A stretch of 64,000 nt of DNA. Origin: Pyrenula massariospora (taxonomy: Eukaryota > Ascomycota > Eurotiomycetes > Pyrenulales > Pyrenulaceae). The DNA lies in the NCBI GenBank assembly GCA_021030905.1, contig JAGFMI010000030.1:62001-126000 (forward strand), given 5' to 3'. The translations under genes were made by a program, and so were the position numbers. How positions within the stretch are numbered: position 1 is the first letter of the stretch; each line of letters opens with the position of its first letter. The notes beneath the pieces were generated by a model. The model was given only the letters and a program-made list of their open reading frames with translations. It was not told the origin of the DNA and made no database searches. Positions 10,960-22,223 of the stretch are shown here, one piece after another.

Positions 10960-11946
10960 TTATGAACTATCGCTAATTTCCTGGATGTTGGACTTAGCCC
11001 CCGGGTGGGATTTGATCTTAAAAAGGCTTTCAAGGGCATCAACCGAACGTCGATTTCGCACTTCCGTATGCTCACCATCACTTCCGCTCCCATCGCTCTC
11101 GCAAATGCGGACACCGTCGACCTCCCGGGTGGCAGATTTCTCGCTCAGCACTCCAAGGCCGAGATCCATTTCAATGTAAGTCTCTTCATTGACAGATATA
11201 TTTTCGAATTGAGAATCGGCCTTCTCAAGGTCTTCTGTGAGCTCAGCGTTGGCCGCTCTAAGCTGGGGTATAAAAGTAGCAAGCCGTGACGCCAGAGATT
11301 GATTTGAATTATCTAGGGTAGGCTCTGCATGGGATGGACTGGCAGCCCGTAGACCGCCTCTGGGCACGCTTACTGATTTTACTGAAGACGGCGACATGGC
11401 TAGTGACGAAGACCGTGATTCACTCGAACGACGTCTTAGATTCCTCGGTTGCCGGGGCATACTCGCCTTTTCCTTAGTGTGGCCACTTTGCCCCTCTTCT
11501 TCCATAGACGTGAGATGGCGCAGCGAGCCATAGGCGGATTGCTTTAAATGCTTTCTACTGCTCTGTGAAGAATTACTTGACACGGCGGTGGAGCTGTCCG
11601 CTTCAAGTAGATCGTAGCGCCGGCGTTTCGCAGATACCTTGGAAGTAGGATCTGTTGTCCGGACATTTATGGTTCGCTCGAATGGCAGAAGTGAAGAACG
11701 CAATGCGTGATGCGATGTCACCTCGTTTGTGGCCCCCAGTGGTCCCTGGTATGTCGATTCGACCGAGTCTGCTTCATTGTCATGGGCGCTACCTCTGTCG
11801 TCCTTTGAGTCACTATCAGTGGGGCTCGACACGCTTTCTCCCGAGCTTGAAGTTTCTTCGTCCTCTTCCAAGCATGAGCTCGAGGTTGTCAAGTCACATC
11901 GACCATCGGATTCCGATTCTTGTAGATCATCCGAGATGTGGGACAT
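10960..11946 (-). CDS. NOPCHAP1-like (DUF4598) protein
   Basis: A 328-aa single-exon protein, mostly disordered and rich in Ser, Asp and Glu. The one ordered-looking block, about residues 222-275, reads ASRLATFIPQLRAANAEL, then YIEMDLGLGVL. This pattern (SRLxxFLPQLxxAN..EL, then YIEMxLGLGVLE) is the signature of the NOPCHAP1/DUF4598 family, adaptors that help assemble box C/D snoRNP proteins with the R2TP/RUVBL machinery. An AKRRRYDLLE stretch could be a nuclear localisation signal. The assignment rests on that single motif recalled from the family, so the family is likely and the function inferred. An additional 5' exon cannot be excluded. Confidence 0.62.
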   Translation of the reverse strand: MSHISDDLQESESDGRCDLTTSSSCLEEDEETSSSGESVSSPTDSDSKDDRGSAHDNEADSVESTYQGPLGATNEVTSHHALRSSLLPFERTINVRTTDPTSKVSAKRRRYDLLEADSSTAVSSNSSQSSRKHLKQSAYGSLRHLTSMEEEGQSGHTKEKASMPRQPRNLRRRSSESRSSSLAMSPSSVKSVSVPRGGLRAASPSHAEPTLDNSNQSLASRLATFIPQLRAANAELTEDLEKADSQFENISVNEETYIEMDLGLGVLSEKSATREVDGVRICESDGSGSDGEHTEVRNRRSVDALESLFKIKSHPGAKSNIQEISDSS

Positions 11947-13211
11947 TCTTTCGTCGGATATCCCTCCCCTGTTTCCGGGTCTCTATTCGTCTTGGGCTGC
12001 TTCTTGAAACAATCGATCCGTCGAGTTTGTATTGGGTGCAGATATGAGTAAAATGTCTCCCGGGAAGTAGTTAATGAAAGTAGTCCAAACACTGTGGATC
12101 CTTGATTTCCACACTCTCCGTCCGAGCCGCCCTCGTCCGTGCCTCCGGACCGATGCGGCGGCGCTAATGCGAGCTTAATGGGACTTGGCGTTTCAAGCTT
12201 GGCTCTCTTGGTGGTCTTGGCTCGCTGTGTTTCAAGGCGGCAGTTTAGTCTGCAACAACAGTGAGACTGTAAGATCTCACACCGGATTTCGTAAATCCTC
12301 GGTGGCGGAGCTTGTTGGCTTCCTCTTCTCGTTTGCCATCTCGCTCCTTTCCTTCATCCATGCCGGTGTGCGATAGTCGATGTGCAAGTTGTTCATGGCT
12401 CAGGTTTAGCCCGGCGTTTTAAGGGCAAGAAGTGCATTTATATGGTATGTGCTGGCCCCCAAGTCTGTCCTTGGCCATAATCGTTGGTCTCTTTATTTGG
12501 CGTTCTTGATCTTCGACCGTCGCTTGTCCAATGTGAGAATGGATATCCCTGTCAACCAGAATGAAGGTGTAATATGGTAGGGGATGGCTGTATCTGTTGT
12601 CTTATTGACAAGTCACGACTTCCTTGAAGCAAGCCAGCCTTTTGTTGCATTCTTGGCAATATTTTCCAGCCCTACTTGAAGGACGTTTCCTGCTAACAAA
12701 GCTACGTCTGTGAAAGTTGTCCACATTGTTTGCTCACACAAAGCATTCAACAAATGACTCGAAGCAGCCTGAGCGCCTGCACAATCAGTTTGCCACCTCG
12801 TTCCTTGGCTCCATCTCGCTGATTGCATAGCCTTACTTCCTTGTCACACCTCTACTTTCAAACACAGAGGGCTCTCTCTGTTTACACGGAAAGCCCATGA
12901 GCTGACAACATTTTTCTTTCACAGCGAAAGAAGGTATACCTTCAGCTTGACGGAAAGAATACTAGTCTCATGACCATTTCGCCATCACTCTTCTAGAGAG
13001 CCTTTGCCGTCTAAACACTCAACCCCACGCATACTTCAATTCGACTTCTCGAAAACTCAGATAATCTTGATCGCTTCGGATTATATCCTTCAGATCATCG
13101 CTGCTGTGCTTCTTAGCCAACCAACATCAGACGCTCTTCACGTTGACCTCTTCCTCGCTGCTCTCCGAAGCGAAAACTTGACTGTCATTGCAGTTCGAGA
13201 AAATCAGCGAT
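11947..13211. other. 1.26-kb divergent intergenic region
   Basis: The region lies between the starts of the NOPCHAP1-like and eIF4E-like genes. It presumably holds both promoters and a pyrimidine-rich 5' leader before 13212. No coding potential, tRNA or repeat is recognised. A small uncalled non-coding transcript cannot be excluded. Confidence 0.4.
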
Positions 13212-13990
13212 ATGCCTGCAACGCAGGTTGACCACGTCAGTACCACCATCATGCCTCCAACAAGTTCAGAAAATACCAACAACGCATTACATCGCCCGGC
13301 TCTTACGTCCCGTAAATCGTCATCTCTACATCAAAATGTCATTAAAAAACTTCGACCTCTCCCGTTCCAATACGTCTGGGCTGTTTGGCACGATAAAGCT
13401 GCATCGAGCTCCTCAGCCAGTTACGATGAGCGACTCACCCTGCTGGCTGAGGCTGTAGCCGATATTGGGTCTTTTTACCGCATATACAACAATTTCCCCT
13501 GGGAGAATGTGAAAATCAAGGACTCTGTGCATGTCTTTCGCTCAGGCGTCAAGCCCCTATGGGAGGACATCGAGAATCTCGAAGGAGGCAGTCTGACAGT
13601 GAAGGTCAAGAGGGAAGAAGGTAAAGCGATCAAGGCATGGGAAGAATTATGTCTCATGGCTTGCGGTGGAGAGCTCCAAGCAGCTGTGCAAAATGGTATG
13701 TTACATTCAGTCGTCCGGACGGTCTTGACCCATGTCAAAGCATTCAGCTCTCTAACGTGACTATAGAACACGATCACATCCTTGGATTGTCATACTCCCC
13801 GCGACTCTACGTCGCTCATATCAATGTCTGGAACAAGCATGGCGGGAATGCAGCTACTGCAGAAGCTTTGAAGAAAGTCATCCTGGATCGCTTATCTGTA
13901 GAGCTGCGTCCTGCTGAGAGAGATGTCTATTACAAAAAGCACAGCGAACATGACGGCTGGGAGGAGGCTGTCAAGACTGCAAAGCAATAA
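13212..13990 (+). CDS. eIF4E-like cap-binding protein
   Basis: A 235-aa member of the eIF4E family, which binds the mRNA 5' cap. Exons are 13212-13695 and 13767-13990. The core fold motifs are visible: PFQYVWAVWHDK (strand 1), FYRIYNNFPW, PLWEDIENLEGG with the cap-stacking Trp and adjacent acidic residue, AWEELCLMACGG and ILGLSYSPR followed by INVWNKHGGN. The last part is atypical: the classical eIF4E has basic residues contacting the cap phosphates in a GxR..K context, and here the sequence around LYVAHINVW differs. It may therefore be the divergent second fungal eIF4E rather than the housekeeping one. The Met at 13212 is the first in-frame ATG. Confidence 0.85.
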
Positions 13991-14329
13991 GATTTATGAT
14001 TTGTGTGATGCTACGATCTGACCTTTCTTATAAAACTTGGCGCATGATGAGGGTATGGGGATCTGGATTAGAAAAAGGATAATGGATGGTTCGGGGCAAG
14101 TTCTACTGATCATTTTTGCAGCCCGACAAATTGAAGACAAACGTAGTTGACGAAAGGTTACGGGAGCATTTATACTCAGGTATATCAAGTAAGGATCTAG
14201 AAAGCTGGAGCCGGCCAGAAAGTGAATATCAGCATCTTCTAGCTTCTCATGATTTCGCGATCTGGATAATTGAGTCTTTCGTCTTTAGATTCGTAGGGTG
14301 ATAATACCAGATCAAATTTCCGAAATCAT
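13991..14329. other. intergenic (convergent)
   Basis: The 339 bp lie between the stop codons of the eIF4E-like and shg1 genes. Nothing beyond likely 3' UTRs is seen. Confidence 0.5.
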
Positions 14330-16279
14330 TTATTTCGGCACATAACGATCAATCTCTACAAAGGTTCTCCGTCTCTCGCCTCGATCCTCACTCCTTTCGC
14401 GATCTCTAGTGCTACGGTCCTCACGCCGCCTGGGGCTTCTGCTTCGTCGCTCCCTTTTCCGTTCGCTACCCTGGTCCTTGTCCCTATCGTGATATCCCCG
14501 ATCATAGTTCCGGTCGTAGTCCCTTCCACGATCTCGATGCCGCTCCCTCTCTCTTTCATCGTCCCTATCTCTGTCGCTTCTTCTGTCTCGGTCACGCTCA
14601 CGTTCTCTGTACCGATCGTGATCTCTGTCTCTGTCGTATTCTCTATCTCTATCCCCATGTCGTCGACGGTCATCGTACTCTCGATCCCGCTCTCTCTCGC
14701 GGTAGCGATCTTTGTCTCTTTCCTTCTCCCGATATTTGTCCCTTTCCCTCTCCCTCTCCTCCCTTTCTCTTTCACGCCGCCTCTCTCGGTCTCGAGGATC
14801 GCGATGGATACCGCCTCCTGGAACATATCTATCAATGTTAAATGGAGGGGTTGCTGAGCGAACAATTCGTGATCTTCCCGGTTCCCTTGAAGCACGGCGG
14901 CTTCGTTTCCGACTATCTTCGTGGTCCCGACGAGGAGATTTGGAACGATCCTCATTGCGATGATAGCTTCTATCTTCTTTGGCAGCGCTTTTATCGTCAG
15001 CACTCTCGGCAATACTTGCTGCGTCGCTGGGTCTGTCATAAGACGGAACTTGACGTGTTGGACGGCTCTTTTCTTCAAGATCGGAACGACGAATTTCTCC
15101 GTCCTCTCTTGTCGACCTTTCGTATCGGCCAGATTGCCGATCTTGAGAACGACTTCTTCCATGGCGAGATCGATCATCATGTGAATCTCGTCGGCTGCGC
15201 TCGCGGGAGGTGCTTCTGTCTCGATGATGGCGGACGGAACGATCCCGTTCTTGATCCTTTACTCTAGCAATATAAGGCCTCCGGACATAGCCTTCCCTGA
15301 CCTCTGCTTTTGCAAAGTCAAATTCTGGCTTTTGCTTGGCCTTCTCGGCAAGAGCTTTGCCCTCATTCAGGAGTCTCTCAAGGGCGACAGCTTCGATGTC
15401 TTTTTCTTCGAACTCCGGTTTGGTGGAATTCGCTCTTGACTCTCGTCGATGATCGTCATATCGGCTTGAACGGTGAGGACTACGGCGATCCCTTTCATAG
15501 TGTCGCTCACGCTCCTCTGCCTTGCGCTTTTCATAACGCTCCCGTTCTCTTGCCTCCTCAAGTTTCCGCTGCTCTTCACGGCGCTTTCTTCTTTCAGTAC
15601 GTTCAGCATCCCATGCTCTCTGCTCCTCTTCTTCCTTTTTCTTTCTCTCTTCCCTCTTTGCGATTTCTTCTTTTTCCCGCTTTCTGCGCTCTGCCTCTTG
15701 GATCTTGGCCTTCAACCTTGCGATGTCCTCTTCATCCTTAGCCAGCTGCGCCCTAACTGCGTCTCGCTTAGCCTTTTTCTCGGCAGTCATGTTCGAATAA
15801 TCTTCATCGGACTTAGAGCCGAGCGCTGCTTCCTCGGCCGCCTTATCTACACCGACGTCAAGTCTGCGCACCTCTCGAACAGATTCTAGAACGCGATCCA
15901 AATGCGAAGCAATCAGGGTATCCATCTCTGCTTCAACATCTCGGTAAACCCCGCTTCGGTCTACCGCACCTTCTACAAGTGTCGCAGCCTTGCTCCTCTC
16001 CTTGCTCAATAGATCTGGATCGTCGTCGAGTTTTTTCTCCGCCGCGGCAGTTATTGCAGCCGTAAGCTCATTTTTCGCCTCAGACGCATTATATTCTGCC
16101 CAGACTTGCTTGCGTAGCGAGTCATAGCCACCTTTTTTCTTAAAAGTGTTGAGAAGCGCTTCGATCGTAGTCCGTTGTTCTCTAGTAAGAGGAAGATCGC
16201 TCAATTTGAACTTTGGAAGGAGTTGGGTTTTGGGCGGCGCGGCGCGTACTGATACATCAGGCACAAGGACGTCGGCCAT
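14330..16279 (-). CDS. shg1: Shg1/BOD1-domain protein (COMPASS-associated), RD/RE-rich tail
   Basis: A 649-aa single-exon nuclear protein. Residues about 25-135 form the BOD1/SHG1 domain: KFKLSDLPLTREQR, then ALLNTFKKKGGYDSLRKQVW and a long helix with a GVYRDVEAEMD segment. In yeast Shg1 is a subunit of the Set1/COMPASS H3K4 methyltransferase. A Glu/Lys/Arg coiled-coil-like region follows, about residues 180-270. The last 300 residues are dominated by RD, RE and RS dipeptides, as in splicing-related proteins, so the complementary strand is also widely open. The motif IDRYVP occurs twice, near residue 485 and at the extreme C-terminus. Fungal Shg1 proteins commonly carry such extensions; whether it acts in chromatin or RNA processing here is not shown. 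Confidence 0.83.
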   Translation of the reverse strand: MADVLVPDVSVRAAPPKTQLLPKFKLSDLPLTREQRTTIEALLNTFKKKGGYDSLRKQVWAEYNASEAKNELTAAITAAAEKKLDDDPDLLSKERSKAATLVEGAVDRSGVYRDVEAEMDTLIASHLDRVLESVREVRRLDVGVDKAAEEAALGSKSDEDYSNMTAEKKAKRDAVRAQLAKDEEDIARLKAKIQEAERRKREKEEIAKREERKKKEEEEQRAWDAERTERRKRREEQRKLEEARERERYEKRKAEERERHYERDRRSPHRSSRYDDHRRESRANSTKPEFEEKDIEAVALERLLNEGKALAEKAKQKPEFDFAKAEVREGYVRRPYIARVKDQERDRSVRHHRDRSTSRERSRRDSHDDRSRHGRSRSQDRQSGRYERSTREDGEIRRSDLEEKSRPTRQVPSYDRPSDAASIAESADDKSAAKEDRSYHRNEDRSKSPRRDHEDSRKRSRRASREPGRSRIVRSATPPFNIDRYVPGGGIHRDPRDRERRREREREERERERDKYREKERDKDRYRERERDREYDDRRRHGDRDREYDRDRDHDRYRERERDRDRRSDRDRDDERERERHRDRGRDYDRNYDRGYHDRDKDQGSERKRERRSRSPRRREDRSTRDRERSEDRGERRRTFVEIDRYVPK

Positions 16280-16632
16280 GATTTACAGGTGCCTTTTTGA
16301 GACTCGGATTTCATCGGAGTTGAAGCATACCTAGGTAGGTAGATATCCTTGGCGTAAAGTGACGGTTGAGCAAAGATTCCAGATGTTCGCGCAGATGGAG
16401 AACGCGATGATGGAGGTTGCAGCTGGCTCCCGGACACGGTTAGATCGTCCCCGGCTAAACTTTCCACAGCAAGCAGACATAGCCGGAGCTCTCGATTGAA
16501 TCCTCAATTTCCATGATCCTCTTCATCCCAAAACCAAACAGCCTTTACATGGTAGGGATCACCCTCGCCTTCGAAAATCTCAAACTAACTGTCCCTCGAT
16601 CTTCTTCAGTTCTCTCCTACGTCTCAGACACA
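16280..16632. promoter_or_regulatory. divergent promoter between shg1 and complex I-like gene
   Basis: This 353-bp interval separates the two start codons. It carries both promoters by position. No motif is assigned. Confidence 0.35.
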
Positions 16633-16982
16633 ATGGTCAACACGATCCTTTTCTGGTCGACCTGTGGTTCGCGCTCGCGCTCCAGTCGATCTACACCAGC
16701 TAATATGTGTCAGGGATTGCCATCCGTATGATCCAACTCGGGATTGAAATGCGGCCACTCTTTGCCCGGCAGGGGATCATGGCTTATCCGTTGTACTTTA
16801 CTATTGGCGGGTCGTTTGGCTACTGGCTTCAGGGCGTATCGGACCGGCAGGACAATATCCTACAGCAGAGACGAGAAACACTTATGGCGAAGAGAAGGCG
16901 GAGAGACGAACGAGAGCAACAACCAATACAAGAGGGCAACGGCGGAAGTGAGACTGTAGGCGTTCTATCTTCCACGAGTTGA
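16633..16982 (+). CDS. small mitochondrial protein, complex I 6.6-kDa/B15-like
   Basis: Exons 16633-16666 and 16714-16982 give 100 aa. The first exon is 34 nt and the 47-nt intron has an AGCTAAT branch site. The product begins MVNTILFWSTCGIAIRM, then LGIEMRP and YPLYFTIGGSFGYWLQGV, and ends in a charged helix with RRRRDERE. One hydrophobic segment flanked by charges, a short N-terminus and no presequence suit an inner-membrane accessory subunit. From memory this matches fungal proteins grouped with the NADH:ubiquinone oxidoreductase 6.6-kDa (B15/NDUFB4-like) subunit. The gene structure is well supported; the product name is tentative. Confidence 0.6.
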
Positions 16983-17455
16983 AATTTGGGTTATGGTGGC
17001 AGAGCTTGGAACTCGGAAGATACATCTGGCATTGATGAGAACAAATGATAGCACCAGCATGTTGTTAGTGAAAAGTACTCGGGCATGTGATCTAATGGAT
17101 CGACTGGTCCCTTACCATTACCATTATTGGACATTACGAAAGTTCAAACGTCTCCATGCATACAAAAATGCAGGTGTATGCGTCTCAGAACCAAGTGAGA
17201 ACAATCCAGCATTGTGTCAAACACTCCACCGAAGGCACGAATGACTTGCTGCATTCAAGCTTCAGATAGACCGATCATGTCCATCCAGGCCTCAGGGCGT
17301 GAACATCCACTTGGCGGAGCGTTCTCTACAATCCATCATACTGGCTGTTGACTCCGGACCAAATTGTGTGGATACTCTTGCCGAATATGAGCCTCAAGAA
17401 AGTACATGAAAGATTAAAAGTTGGGGCCGAGTAGAAGTCGTCCACTGAATTTCGC
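16983..17455. other. intergenic (convergent), nothing recognised
   Basis: The 473 bp lie between the stop codons of the complex I-like gene and the amine oxidase gene. No conserved frame is seen. Confidence 0.5.
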
Positions 17456-19825
17456 TTAGCCCATCATACGTTCTGGCCAAGCTTGGGGAATCGGAGGACG
17501 CTGACAGCGACGACACTGAAGAACCGTCTGATCAATCTCACCATCATGGAACTCCATCCCTGTTATTCCAGCCTGCTGGTCGTCAAGTCTTATGCCAGTA
17601 GCATATTTTCTAGATCGGTCTTCATCAAAGTAGTTGAAGGGGACAAACATGACCGAACTAGCCGATGTAGTCATCAGTGTTACTGGAATATCCGCAGATG
17701 TCGGTAAATGATGAGTCCCAAGATTGAACCACAGCACCCTGGAGTTGTCAGTATTCAAGACGATTCAAGACCTGTAAGGCAGCGTCACTTACAGGTCCTC
17801 GTCCTTCAGATTCTCTCCATCGAGGAAACGGTCGAATTGTATGATAGGGTCATCAGGCGAGAACATGTTGTGGGGCGACGCTGAGCGAGGCTCGGTATCC
17901 TTTTGTTTGGTAACGTACATGTCATGCTCTGCCCAGGTCGCCGCATTTCTTAGATTTGATGATTTGGGAGTCGTTATGTGGACTGGAGAGGCTATGCCCG
18001 AGCCGGGCAGGATGCGATAAGCGCGACTCTCTCCTTGCGTATTCCGAGATTGGTTGTTGCTGATAATGTACATCGTCGCACCGTTTGCAGGCCAATCAAT
18101 GGCACCATTGGATTCGTTCTGAACAATGGACTTTTCGAGCACCATGGTTCGCCGGGCACCTGTCAAAGACCAGGGGTACTCCACATTTTTCTCTCGAACG
18201 GTAATAGTTTCTAGTCTATTCTTTGTTCCCGCGACGTCGAAGTCGGCTTTAAAGTTCAGTGTGTGATCGTGTATGGCACTTGACACATAACTGTGGACCC
18301 GATAGCCATACTCCGTATTGTTCCTACCGTACGCGCCTTGAATAAAGCCACTAGCCCGGACCTTCGCTTCGATGGAGCCATCAAGGTAGAAAATATAATC
18401 GAAGGTATAATCATAGTTTCCCACCGTACTAACGCTTCTCACCACCATCATTGAATTGGCAAAGGTAGTCGTCCAGCCGTACCCGCTGTGTCGCTGCAAA
18501 GCATAATCCAACGGAGCCTCAAAGACGCAAACTGTGCGATGTTTACCAGGGCCATCGTAGCCGGAGGCATGCTGTATGTCCAGAAATTCAGCGTATGCCG
18601 GACAATCATAGCCGGGAATCAAATCCACGAGAAGATTGCCCATGCCAGCGAAGGTGTCAAGATATGCAGTAGAACCCATTTTTGGATCAATGCCTCCATA
18701 CTCAGCCAGAGCCTCCTGCAAGCCTAATTCGTACAGTAGGCGCTCTCCATCAACGTGAACGTCAAAGAGACTTATTCCTGTCACAGGAGAGAAGGCGATG
18801 TTGAAGTCGAACCCAAGCCAAGAAATGAAGCTTTCGTCACGATCAATTTGTACCCTTGATTTCCCTGTCTGGACCATAGCGGGGGGCTCGCCCCCACTCT
18901 TATCTTGCGTCTGCTGCGGGCTAAGGTCTGTCCAGTTGCCACCAGCGTTCAGAGGTAGTTTCTCAAGTGCCTGCGACTCCCAAGCTCTCCTAAAAGACTC
19001 GACATCACCATACATGAGCCCATTATACAGCACTCGATCGACATGCCATTTGGTGGTATCACTTCCAACAAGATTTGCCCGAAAATAGATCCCTTGCGGT
19101 AGTAAAGACCATGCATCCGTGAGCGTTGATAGACCAAACCATCTAATTTGTACTCCTTCCTCTTTCCATTCAGGGCCGCCAGCATTAAGAAGGCAGTACG
19201 ATTCATTGTTCTTGGGTATCGGAAATAGTCCGGGTCGTGGTCGGCATTCAACTAAATCAATAACGATATCCTCAATGGACTCACAAAATTGGAACCCCCA
19301 ATTCACCATCTCGTATAGATTGCCGTTGACGTTCCGCGTGAAGCTCCTTCCGCTGTTGTAGACATATCTCAATGGTTGAATCTGGGTTTTGTTCGTGACA
19401 GGAAGTGGACCAACCATGAATTCCCTGAGCTCTGGAGGATCAGAAGAACCATGATCGATTGTAACACGCGCAAAGCGTGGAGGCGCTTTGCTCCCGTCAT
19501 CCAGAAATCCGAGTACATCAGTCTTATTGGGTCTTAATAATTCGAACCACTGGATGACATTTTCTCGGCCATTTGGCTCCGACGGACGTGTCAGGTTCAA
19601 TCCCACCTCATCCGAGTAGAGATATTGTAGAAGGCTCTCAGCTTCGCTTTTGCTAAGGCTAGCCCATAGATTTGGACGACCACGAAAAGACGCTGAAGGG
19701 GAGGTGCCTTCGGCGCGCGAAGCTGTCCATAGTTGCGGTATGTGGTGCCAACCCGATGACTGCAAATAGTGAAAAGAGATAATGGCTAAGACAAGTACCG
19801 ACACAAATGCAAGACGGACACCCAT
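17456..19825 (-). CDS. copper amine oxidase with N-terminal membrane anchor
   Basis: This enzyme oxidises primary amines to aldehydes, H2O2 and ammonia using copper and a self-made topaquinone. Exons on the minus strand are 19825-17793 and 17738-17456 (771 aa); the 54-nt intron join restores DEDLVLWFNLGTHHLP. A signal-anchor (LAFVSVLVLAIISFHYL) starts the protein, placing the catalytic domain outside the cytosol, with many N-x-S/T sites. STVGNYDYTFDYIFYLDG contains the Tyr that becomes topaquinone, in the N-Y-D/E context. The upstream AYLDTFAGMG segment is the region of the catalytic Asp. The copper His ligands appear in VHSYVSSAIHDHTLNF (H-x-H) and in HHLPTSADIPV. The membrane-anchored form is less common than the peroxisomal fungal enzymes. 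It ends with a Cys-containing QCRRCQRPP tail. Confidence 0.93.
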
Positions 19826-20375
19826 TGCAGAAACAGTATTAAAGTATCGGTGAAACTAGCTGACATTAGAAGCGCAAGAACTGGAACCAACCTATACATC
19901 ATGAAGACAAAAAATTAGAGCGCCTCCCAGGTGGCTCGATCAGGAAGCTCGATTGGGCAAGTCGCTGCGATCAAGAGGGGGGCGGGCATCTCCATGAAAG
20001 GCACCAGTCCATGCTGGCGAATCTGCTGCTTTGGACCAGCGGTCAGCCTCGTCGAAGTTCCCCAGCGGTTGTGGAGGTGGCAGAGAACGCTAGATTTCTC
20101 GAATTGACCAGCGAAATACTAATGACCAGTAGCAGTCCAAGGACCGTCGAAAGGCAATCCTGCCCGTTGAGGAAACCCACAATAGGATGTTTGGGTAACG
20201 TCGCGGTCTTGGCGGGGGCGCTGACCCTACCTTGCTAACATCATGCCTTGTGTTGTACATCAGTGGCGACGAGGCTGTTAAGAAGCTATTGTCCAACCCC
20301 GTCCCTCAATTCGATCGACCTGCTCGGAGAGCACCTCATTCTTCAATGTACATCACGCCGGCGCACTTCTAAGCC
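19826..20375. promoter_or_regulatory. divergent promoter, amine oxidase / GH125
   Basis: The 550 bp between two start codons carry the promoters of both genes. I see no repeat or RNA gene. Confidence 0.35.
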
Positions 20376-22124
20376 ATGGTTCAGACCTCGAACTTTCGGC
20401 TACTCGCACTCGGCTTACACCTTCTCTCCCTCGCTTGGGCTACTACAGATCCCGGCACCGAGGACAGTCCTCGTGACGATCCTCATGGCTCTTTCACAGA
20501 CCAGACAGACCCTGCTGTAATAAGGAAAGCTTGTCCGGACTATGCCACGTACTCGCGATTCAAACAGTAAGCTGGCTTCTTCTTCTCTCCCCAACATCCG
20601 CAAACTAACACCTTTAGCTCGCCATACAGTGACGGCCCGCTCTCGCTGCCTTACCAGAGACCGTCGACCCACTGCAGAACGTTCCACTCGCCAGTCGTAG
20701 AAGAGGTCATACAAGATGTAACGGAGCGAATGAAGGATGAAGACCTCGCCTTTCTCTTCCGAAACGCCTTTCCCAACACCTTAGATACCACGGTCCGATG
20801 GCACGTTGATGGCGAGAACACCAAAGCCCCAAAGTACCCCTCTGGAAGAGACTCTGGTAGATGGGAAGGCCCGCAGTCTTTTATTGTCACGGGAGATATC
20901 AATGCAGAATGGCTCAGAGACTCCACCAACCAACTCGCTCAGTACCAACTGCTGGCTCCAAAAGATCCTGCCCTTTCGAGATTGATATTAGGCGCTATCA
21001 ATACCCAGGTTGAATTCGTAATAGAGTCGCCTTACTGCAATGCATTCCAGCCACCTCGACCGGCTCAGTTACCTCCTACATCCAACGGCCAGGAAGATTT
21101 TGTCCATCCTGCTTATGAGCCTTCATTTGTCTTTGAATGTAAATGGGAGCTGGACTCTCTTGCGAATTTTCTTTCTATAGGAAACCAGTACCATGCTTCT
21201 ACTGGATCCACGAAGTTTCTGACTGCAAGGTGGACTCTGGCTTTGGAAAGACTTCTTCACGTCCTCGACAAGCAATCCGAACCAACTTTCTCCACTAGAG
21301 ATGGCAGCTACATCGCAAATGAATACAGATTTAAACGGCAGACCTACTCCGGAACCGAGACTTTGAACTTAAATGGGAATGGCAACCCTTTGAATGCCGA
21401 CGCCGGTCTCATTCGATCCGCTTTCCGCCCTTCGGATGACGCTGGCACGTTCGGCTTTTTCATCCCTGCTAATGCAATGATGTCGGTCGAACTAAAGCGC
21501 ACTGCAAAGATGCTCAAAACAGCGGGCGGGCCTGTCAACCTCAAGCTTGCCGAGAACCTTGAAGCACGATCAGACAAACTTGAACAAGCAATTTACTCCC
21601 ATGGGACCGTACAGCACAAGCAATACGGCGAAGTCTTTGCATTCGAAGTCGATGGTTATGGTTCTGCGATTCTTATGGATGACGCTAATATTCCTTCCCT
21701 CTTAGCTCTTCCGTTGCTAGGTTTTGTGAACAAGGACAACGAAATCTACCGAAATACCAGGAAGATGATATTAAGTCAAGAAGGCAATCCATATTATTTA
21801 AGGGGTCAGGCGTTTCAAGGCATCGGGGGTCCACACATCGGTTTGGAGAACGCTTGGCCAATGAGCGTCTTAGTCCAAGCAATGACAAGCGACGACAAGG
21901 AAGAGATTATGCATTGTATCAACTCGGTGAAGAATGTTAGCACGAGGGGTCTGGTTCACGAAAGCATCCACGTCCAAAAGGGGTCGTCGGACTATACACG
22001 GAGTTGGTTTGCATGGGCTAATAGTGTGTTTGCTCAAACAATTTTACATGTTGCAAGAGAAATGCCGGAGCTGGTGTTCAAAGAGGGTTATGGAAAGTAT
22101 CTCTTAGACTGGGACGGAAAGTGA
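20376..22124 (+). CDS. GH125 exo-alpha-1,6-mannosidase family (Mug157-like)
   Basis: Glycoside hydrolase family 125, known as Mug157 in fission yeast; bacterial members are exo-alpha-1,6-mannosidases. Exons are 20376-20566 and 20618-22124 (565 aa). A signal peptide (LLALGLHLLSLAWA) indicates secretion. Family landmarks are FRNAFPNTLDTTVRW, FIVTGDINAEWLRDSTNQ with an acidic residue in the active-site region, YEPSFVFECKWELDSLANFL, FGFFIPANAMMSVEL, DDANIPSLLALPLLG and GIGGPHIGLENAWPMS. The length fits the family. It is divergent from the amine oxidase gene. Substrate preference in fungi is not established from sequence. Confidence 0.93.
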
Positions 22125-22223
22125 CACCATAATAGATTTGTCGATGATACCACAGTGGAGCAATTGAAATCAGGCGTATCTAGCGACAGGTTCAGAGTAC
22201 TCACGACGGAGTCTAGACAGCAT

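Noticed and set aside
14356-15180. Long open frames on both strands over the shg1 3' half
   Set aside because: They are by-products of the RD/RE-rich codon composition; only the frame with the BOD1/SHG1 domain is supported.
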